Part shown: positions 57,513-64,000 of the stretch, piece by piece
Layout: the number at the start of each line of letters is the position of its first letter
How positions within the stretch are numbered: the stretch's first letter is position 1
Source of the DNA: Ophioderma brevispina
Taxonomy: Eukaryota > Echinodermata > Ophiuroidea > Amphilepidida > Ophiodermatidae
Direction of reading: 5' to 3'
DNA: 64,000 bases
Assembly: GCA_023653785.1 (NCBI GenBank)
Contig: JAMKCH010002880.1
Coordinates: forward strand, 1-64,000
Program-made: the position numbers and the translations under genes
The notes under the pieces: model-generated
Database searches by the model: none
What the model saw: only the letters and a program-made list of their open reading frames with translations
What the model was told of the DNA's origin: nothing

Positions 57513-57879
57513 TTAAAGGCTGACTCAGAGATTTCCCGATGAGGGCGCACTCTTTTTTTCCAACAAATCGTGTTTTTTGCATATACATAATGCTTGCCCA
57601 TATACTAATCACTGTGTGAAATAACTAAGCTCAAGTCGAGGTCTTTCATATAGAAAATCACAACTTTGTTATAAAATTCCGGATCCGGAAATTTTGTTAT
57701 ACACAGTATCCTATGGCACTGTTATACTGTGCATAAATGTTTACTGCATGAAAATGAAAAATCTGATTGATCTCTAATTTTGGAATTAAGCATTTTAGGT
57801 AACCATCTTTAGTTCTAGATGACTATTTTAATTACTACACCAAAAAATTGTATTTCGAAATCTCTGAGTCAGCCTTTAA
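57513..57879 (-). mobile_element. TTAA miniature element, family R2 (copy 3, intact)
   Basis: It is bounded by TTAAAGGCTGACTCAGAG and CTCTGAGTCAGCCTTTAA, which are exact reverse complements. The interior has GATGAGGGCGCACTC and TAGTTCTAGATGACTA. It is the best reference copy of the family in this window. Confidence 0.92.
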
Positions 57880-57962
57880 ATAACTGAACATTTGGGCCAA
57901 AATAAGTTCACCAAAACTTAAAATTTGGTTCAAATGTTCATAGCGTTAAGGTATTCAGCTGC

Positions 57963-58012
57963 TGTCACGATGTAACATGGTGTCCACAGGTGTGATTGTT
58001 ACATCGTGACAC
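57963..58012. repeat. Perfect 15-bp hairpin
   Basis: TGTCACGATGTAACA (57,963-57,977) and TGTTACATCGTGACA (57,998-58,012) are exact reverse complements around a 20-base loop. Confidence 0.85.
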
Positions 58013-58044
58013 ATTTCTTCCTATTTACACCATTTTTGGTACAC

Positions 58045-58257
58045 TACTGTAAAAGTGGAAATTTTCGCGCTACATTAATTTTCGCGCTTTTCGCGCACTT
58101 CTGAGCTAGCGCGAAATTAAATACTTGCGAAAATGTTTATTTTGTGTGTAGGTCTATGTAGGTTAGCTGAAAAGAGCGAATTTAAAAACAAGCAAAAATG
58201 TTAAAAATTGCTGAAACGCGAAAAATTACACTCGCAAAAATTATCACTTTTACAGTA
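58045..58257. mobile_element. Miniature element with TACTGTAAAAGTG ends, CpG-rich
   Basis: The left end TACTGTAAAAGTGGAAATTT and the right end AATTATCACTTTTACAGTA are inverted repeats. The interior carries many TTCGCGC and GCGAAAA words in both orientations. No frame is coding. Confidence 0.85.
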
Positions 58258-59097
58258 TTCCTCTCTGAATGTTATGCCAGATTTTATTTTGTGCATGACT
58301 TAAATTAAAGCTTAATTTATATCGCAAGTGTTATTTTTAAAAAAAAATAGTAGTGCAATAGGTGTGAAGTCCCTGTTAGTTACATGAATTTGACAAATTA
58401 TTCAGACAAAATTCCTAATTACTTTGAAACTCTCCAAATTTCTTTCAAACCCCAGAATGAAATTTAGGGATAACAGTGTACATATGTAATAATACAGGGT
58501 CACTCTTTGATACAAATCTGACAATTTAATCAAATCTCATTAATTGTCACACTTGAGTCCCAGTTTCATGAAATGACCCACTTATGCACTTGCAGATTTT
58601 GCCATCACAATTCAGCACTTCGAGATAATGAAGATCCATGTCCCATCACCACTCTCTATGTCATTGTTGAGATATGTCAATGTTAGAAACAACCTCTTCC
58701 AAAAGTTCTTCTCAATACCATGTATTCAAATGGCTTCACTCAGGTTTTAAAAGAGCCTAATTATAGGACTCTTAATGGTATTGACCACTTCCTTGATTTG
58801 GTGATTGTTTCTGATCCTTCCTTTGTCATTTCTTGTACTTCAACTTATAACTTGTGATCATTCAGCTGTTTCACTCCTTTTGAATACAAGTCTTATTAAG
58901 TGTAATCCCATACTACGTCTGTGTACTGTTTGAATAGGGCAGATTTTGATAAAATGAAGCAATCTCTTGTGAATAGTTTGGGGCAGCTATATTTTGATTT
59001 AATGTTGATTCTCTTTGGGATAATGTTGAACATGTTATCACAGGGACAATGTTGAACATGTTATTTAGTCACAGGGACTATATTTACCATGCCAAAA
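58258..59097. other. Intergenic DNA, nothing recognised
   Basis: AT-rich sequence. A short direct repeat (GATAATGTTGAACATGTTAT and GACAATGTTGAACATGTTAT) lies at about 59,020-59,062. It may be part of the upstream body of the LINE remnant that follows, but I see no conserved block. Confidence 0.4.
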
Positions 59098-59241
59098 CAG
59101 GGGTCGTCGCCCCTTTAACTACATTGACGTGATGTCGAACAGTACAACATCCAGCAGGATCCATCTGACATCCCCAACCTAACGACAAACAGGGACATTT
59201 GGCGGTACATGGTGAACAGCATCTCGGCTGCGGCCGTTAGG
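59098..59241 (+). pseudogene. LINE 3' remnant with (TAGA)n tail
   Basis: The frame reads GRRPFNYIDVM, then after a one-base shift VEQYNIQQDPSDIPNLTTNR, DIWRYMVNSISAAAVR and a stop. The order GR.P..YID, D..DI.NL, NRDIWR..V is the usual end of a LINE polyprotein. TAGATAGATAGA follows immediately, as expected for a short-repeat LINE tail. Only the last 45 codons or so remain. Confidence 0.78.
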
Positions 59242-60280
59242 TAGATAGATAGACTATATTTACGATATTTCTGCAAATGCCAAAACAAAACTTACATGTA
59301 ATCTATTGTCTTCCAGCAAAAAAAAATTATGGTGGGATTATTATAGGATTTCCTACAATTCTTCAGATTCTTTAAAATGATGTGGTTGGGATTATAATTG
59401 AGCATGGGACTATACTCGGGTCAATACAGTATCTAAAATACATAGACATATGGAATTGAAATGGAAAATTATTAACTAAAGCAAAATGTGTTTATAAATG
59501 CAAAGAAACATGGATGCCACCAAAAATGTGAAGTGTGTGAGTTGTGACGCCCATTGAAAAGATTATTAATCAATAAATAGTGATTTATGTGAGAACAAAA
59601 AAAATGATAAATGTATAAAGAGAAATACAATTATGGCAAATTATACATAAATTATCACATGTGATGATTTCAATCAATCCATAAACATGTTCGATGCTTG
59701 CCTATCCATTTAACAAATTTTTAAATACCCTGCTGCTGTTTTGGAAATTTAGATCAGTATTGACTTGAGCAATAAGTAATCTTAGAAAGACGTGATAGTT
59801 AATTTTCAAAAGTAGTAGCTTTTGGGAACTCTAAAGCACTCTAGATATTTCAAAAGCTGTTAGAGGAAATTGCCTTGTGATGTCTTAGTAATTTTCAATC
59901 ACATTTGCTTTGTAATTTTTGAAAATCTAGTATGAAAACTTGACAACACTCATCAAGGCGATTAAAAATTAAATTTGGTTTTACATAACACATAATATTT
60001 TGTATCTTGCAACAAGACTTGCTTAAATTTGAATTTGTTGTCACTGAAGTTGCACGTCGATCACACTTTTGTTATGCAATCTGAAGAAGAGATTATCATA
60101 TCTCAGCTAGTCTGTGCTTTGTTACATAAGAACAGGAACTTTGTCAGGAAGTAGATTAGAACACCACCAAAATTGACCCATATGGCTTGAAAGAAATATT
60201 GATCAGCTGCAATTTCTCCCACCTAGTTTGCACATGTGTTTCCTCCAAATTCACCAACCATGCACCATAGCAATCATTTG
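59242..60280. other. Intergenic DNA, nothing recognised
   Basis: AT-rich. No gene, RNA gene or complete element was recognised. Confidence 0.4.
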
Positions 60281-60440
60281 TGTGCGCACACACATACACG
60301 CACGTGCACCCACAGACTAACCACCACACATAAACAAACACACAATAAACAAATACACAACAATATACACATAAAAAAAATAGAAACACCAACAACAGAA
60401 ACAAATGTTACAGTCACACATACAAACACACACACACACC
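60281..60440. repeat. CA-rich microsatellite region
   Basis: Interrupted runs of CACA, ACACACAAA and ATACACA dominate the stretch. The threonine-rich and valine-rich frames on the two strands are by-products. Confidence 0.85.
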
Positions 60441-62226
60441 CCGGCCAAACATAACACATCAACACCTGATTGTAATCGTCACAGAAACCATTACATCACA
60501 GTGTGGTGGAACTTAGTCATTTCTCACACTAAACCGAGCACACATGACCTTTAGGTCACAGTGGTGGACTTAAAGCCACATTCTCTTGCTAAAACTGAGC
60601 CACACACACCACACACACGCTGCTAGACCAGAAGCTTTTGGATAAGTAAAGTGGGGCGTTCGCCTTCCCTGTTGCATACAAAAAGTCATAAACCGTGTGA
60701 AAAGTTTCCATGTCACTGACCGCTGGCAGTCAGCTGTGCTAGGCCAGAGCCAGTAAATGGTAAGGTCTGTATGTACTTCCTCTGCAAACCACTCTCCAAT
60801 ATAGCTCTACTGACAAACTAGATACTACTACTACACCGGTAAGAATTCCACCAGTTTCTCTCAATCCATCCACTGTGACCATCTCAGAATTATTTGACAT
60901 CTGTAGTGTCGTGACACCACAGCATACCTACACCCAACACGGCAAGAGTATTCAACTGGAGATTGTAGCTGTGTGACAATGATGTTATCTTGTTTGTGGG
61001 TTCATTCTCGTGTGAGCTCCAGCACTGTGTTAGTGCTGGTTAATAAAGACTTGTAAATTTTGAATTGAGATACTAGAACAACTCCGAAGAGGTGGAGTTC
61101 TCGTCGCATCGGGTCAGGGGGCTAGCAGTCTTACAGCAGTCAACATGGATCCTGCCGTAGAAGGACGGCATGAAAACGCTCAACGGGGGGGGGTTACCCC
61201 AGATCCCTATGGCATCAGAGGGGTAAACAACAACAACAACGTAATAATCATTTTAATTCATTTCATATTCATGGCTTCTTGCCTTGTTGGTGTGGTGCTT
61301 CAGTACTCTTCTTAGTCTTAATACACAGTGTTTCTACTTTCTGTGCCTCTAAATTGTGTATTTCTTTCCCTTTTTTAGTGCTGGAATCTTATCTGCGGCA
61401 TGTTGAGCAGAACGCAGATCTTTTGGAAAGAATGGGTTAGGAATTGCAGCCCCTATTCGGTGGGTGTGAATTATTTATTTACACAATATGCCTATATCAT
61501 TTTTTTCCTCAGTTTTACTTACCCAACTACTACAAAACTAGTTTTAAGTAAGTATCCAAGATTTACCATTTTTGCCAATCATGACATCTGACAAAGCTTA
61601 CTGGGGGCGAGGGAATTTTGCTTACATTTGCATTCATGTTACCCTCCCTTTATTAATTGGAATTTTCAACATCCCAATAATTCTGACATATAAATTTTGT
61701 TAAACAAATTCACCTTTCCGAATTTTTAAGGTCACTGAACATTACATACTATTACCTACATGTGTACACCATACCAGCGAATTCCATGCCACATGAACTT
61801 AGTGCAAATAGTTTTGTATCTATAACGGACAACTTAACAGTACATGTCCCTCCTCATACGCTACGTATGTGGGTGTCATTGTGGAAAATGGTATTGCTTA
61901 CATACATGTAGACTCCCCCAGTCCCATGCATTGCTTTCTTATTAAATTTAAAGCGTGTTTTCCTATTGAAGCTCCTGACGTCATTTTAGCCGGGAAATCT
62001 CTTTCCGTGAAAGAGCAATGAAAAGGTGGATACGGTCATTTTTCATTGGGGCACTGTTTACCGTTAAATACTACCTGGCTGCTCTCGATCAACTCCACAT
62101 AAAAAACTTTGCCGGCAAAAGGTCGTATACTGAGGTCAACCAAAGCATTGTTGGTTGACTTTTTCAACAACACATAATGGCGGTATTGCATAAGTAGGAT
62201 TGATTTTCAATTTTTGACATTTACAG
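60441..62226. other. Intergenic DNA with a possible retroelement tail
   Basis: A pair of about 60-bp direct repeats (GTGGTGGAACTTAGTCATTT and GTGGTGGACTTAAAGCCACA contexts) lies at 60,500-60,605. At 61,076-61,240 a GC-richer segment ends in an (AAC)n run, compatible with the tail of a retroelement, but no coding block is recognisable. Confidence 0.35.
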
Positions 62227-62330
62227 TCAACATCAGAGGCCAATGAGTGGGTTTAGATGGGTTAAATGTTCGTGATCGTCCAGGAGAAGGGTTCGAAGGT
62301 ACATGAGTTGTACAAGCGGCGAGAAGCGAT
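62227..62330 (+). other. Candidate spliced exon, 104 bp
   Basis: The segment is framed by a strong acceptor (GATTTTCAATTTTTGACATT then TACAG) and a strong donor (GCGAT/GTAAGTAAG). No frame is open across all of it, but from ATG 62,266 a CpG-rich frame MFVIVQEKGSKVHELYKRRE runs to the donor. It could be a start-codon exon with 5' UTR, or a non-coding exon. No family was recognised. Confidence 0.22.
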
Positions 62331-62418
62331 GTAAGTAAGATCAAGGAGGCAACCACGCGCCGAATCCAGGCCGAATCATATCCCTCATCTCTCTAGTCTA
62401 CACGTCCACAGGTAGGGC

Positions 62419-62824
62419 CTATCGTCGATCGTAATCACGGGGTATTATCAATTTCCGTTTTCCCCCCCTTCCGCCTCGCTTGATGCTGCACTGTCGCTTA
62501 CGGAGTGTGTTTCTATTGGCGTTACTACCGGTAAGTGACACCGCTATATTTCCCCCTTCCTCGAGAAGGAAACGTTTTTGCGGGTTGTTTAACCGGTAAA
62601 TAGTGAGGGAGGTCAGTTTTTTATTGAGCACATTTAATCCCTTATATTCCGTCTCTTGTCCGGTAAATGTCCCAATAGAAACATCACAACCCTTAGTAAT
62701 CTGAATTAGTGGGACCCTATTATTGATAATCCAAACATTTTCTACTTCAAACATGGGTAGATCGGATATTAAGCTAAAACTCTTCTGTCTTCTACCCTGT
62801 CCCCTGGGGGGTGCTCCAACTTGA
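62419..62824 (-). CDS. Hypothetical ORF, about 111-135 codons, unlike its flanks
   Basis: The frame is open from about 62,824 to a TAA-free stretch ending at 62,419, with a possible start ATG at 62,754 (MFEVENVWIINNRVPL). The product is polar, with a glycine-, lysine- and arginine-rich C-terminus (KRGGRGGKRK). It contains more CpG and more balanced codon use than its surroundings, which makes a coding origin thinkable. I recognise no domain, signal peptide or membrane segment. It could be part of a degraded mobile element or an exon. Its stop faces the candidate exon at 62,227-62,330 on the other strand. Confidence 0.2.
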
Positions 62825-64000
62825 TTTTAGTAACGGTTGTTGGGCCAGTTGGTATTATTACTAGTGATTGCCAGTGCTTGTTAAGCAGCATGCCTTGGAA
62901 GTGGTACCTACCTTTTATCCATGCCAGTCATTAATTCCAGACCAAGCCTTTAGCCATACATGTATGCCAGCTGTACATCTGTGTTTTGATTTGTTCCTAT
63001 TGTATATTTGGTGAGTTAACATAAAGTGGTTTGTCCCTGATCTGCCATGGGAAAAATCTGTTCAAAACCTTTGTTGTACCAGTACTGGGCATGGAGGTTT
63101 AGATACTCGAATGTTTTTATACGCCTTGACCCTCGCTCGACCTTGTGAATTTGTGTGCTAGCTTGCTGGTAGAAATGTGTTCTAAAAGCTGTTTTGTGAT
63201 TTTTGTATTGAGGTGGTATACTTGTTTGTACATGCAATAGTACTCTGTAAACTTGTTTCCGTGATATTATTTTTTGACAATTCAGTTAATTTGAATGGAA
63301 AAATTCCTGGAAAGCTAAAACAACAATTTTTTCTTGTCTTAATATTTCAATTAAGACCTAAATTAAGAGAAAATTATTGTAAATTTTGTTAAATGTTTTT
63401 TTTTTTTGCAGAGATTGTACATTATTACTTGAATCCCCGTTAAAAACTCTTAAGTAACCAATCAAAACAGACCTAAATATCTGTAGAAACCTTAAACATT
63501 TCTTACTAATGTCTCTGATTGGATAATTAGAGCCTACATGACATAACCCTATAAAAAACAATCATTGGCCACCAGTTGCCGAGAGAGGGTTAAAGACTAA
63601 GGAGAGGTCCTTGCAAAAAGGTTTCATACCAAAGAAGTGACCTCCCAGCGAATGAGCTATGATTAGGGTTGGGGGGGGGGGTTAGAGGGTAGGTCTGCAA
63701 TTCCTATTTTTAGATTAATTAGATCAAAGGTATGGTTTAGGATTTGATGCACCTTTAAAACTTTATGCTACTCAATATAGTTTTGACTGCTAAAGGGCAG
63801 TATTGGTGTCAGCATGGTGGGAGATTGTAACTTATTGTGATGTCTAGGAATGAACAATGATAAATTGCTGTTAGAAAAATAAACAATACATTCCATTACT
63901 TGTACATATACACTCACACGACTCGAACATAAATTCTCAATGTAAATCGGCATTATCCACCAAACATTACAAATCACAGGCACTGTAAAAATTTACTCCA
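62825..64000. other. Intergenic DNA, nothing recognised
   Basis: AT-rich sequence with a T run at 63,397-63,411 and a G run at 63,671-63,681. GATGCACCTTTAA at 63,747 may be the end of another TTAA element, but its partner is not clear. Confidence 0.4.

Noticed and set aside
60156..60465. Cysteine- and valine-rich or threonine-rich frames on both strands
   Set aside because: They are translations of a CA-type microsatellite.
1..64000. Endogenous viral genes, rRNA genes, complete functional tRNA genes
   Set aside because: I searched by eye for retroviral or DNA-virus signatures, rRNA cores and full cloverleafs and saw none. Only tRNA-like SINE heads are supported.

Overview
This window is animal nuclear DNA. 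It is AT-rich, intron-bearing and gene-poor, and it is packed with short inverted-repeat transposons, decayed LINE fragments, tRNA-like repeats and tandem arrays. Nothing in it looks prokaryotic, organellar or viral. The repeat style (many TTAA-flanked miniature elements and minisatellites carrying AGGTCA) suggests a marine invertebrate, possibly an echinoderm or another non-vertebrate deuterostome. That placement is an inference and cannot be proved from this window.

One protein-coding gene is well supported. It is a minus-strand multiple inositol polyphosphate phosphatase (MINPP1-like) gene spanning about 18,783-32,925. I read it as three coding exons: exon 1 (signal peptide and RHGTRYPS catalytic motif) at 32,487-32,925, continued only in an error-rich duplicate at 30,270-31,308; exon 2 at 20,097-20,323; exon 3 (HAE proton-donor motif, cysteine-rich end and C-terminal hydrophobic tail) at 18,783-19,278. 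Splice sites and codon phase agree between exons 2 and 3. The summed length, about 510 residues, is close to the family. Exon 2 needs two frame changes as assembled.

The assembly has a clear defect across this gene. About 25,600-32,411 looks like one unpolished long read used to fill a gap. Its left part is a homopolymer-inflated copy of 23,385-25,600 and its right part is a homopolymer-inflated copy of 32,487-33,790. About 4.5 kb is therefore probably a false duplication, and only about 28,460-30,780 adds new sequence.

Left part (1-18.7 kb): foldback and hAT-like miniature elements at 2.0-3.2 kb, a direct repeat split by a TTAA element at 7.5-8.1 kb, an antisense LINE reverse-transcriptase tail at 8.7-9.3 kb, a chain of nested TTAA elements at 11.06-12.73 kb, and a duplicated GC-rich repeat at 14.6 and 16.6 kb. 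Middle (18.8-34 kb): the MINPP1-like gene and the defective patch, with transposons in its introns. Right part (34-64 kb): a giant inverted repeat (arms about 1.35 kb) inserted in a TTAA element at 34.6-38.2 kb, LINE remnants at 38.7 and 59.1 kb, a roughly 19-copy array of about 105-bp units carrying ordered AGGTCA half-sites at 42.2-44.5 kb, several foldbacks, a 46-bp hairpin array at 51.7 kb, and nested TTAA elements at 55.5-57.9 kb. CpG-richer patches near 45.9 and 62.3 kb hold weak candidate exons.

The TTAA elements form at least seven families, and all begin with TTAAAGG or a close variant. They repeatedly insert into one another at TTAA, which suggests one shared transposition machinery of piggyBac-like target preference acting on many non-autonomous families.
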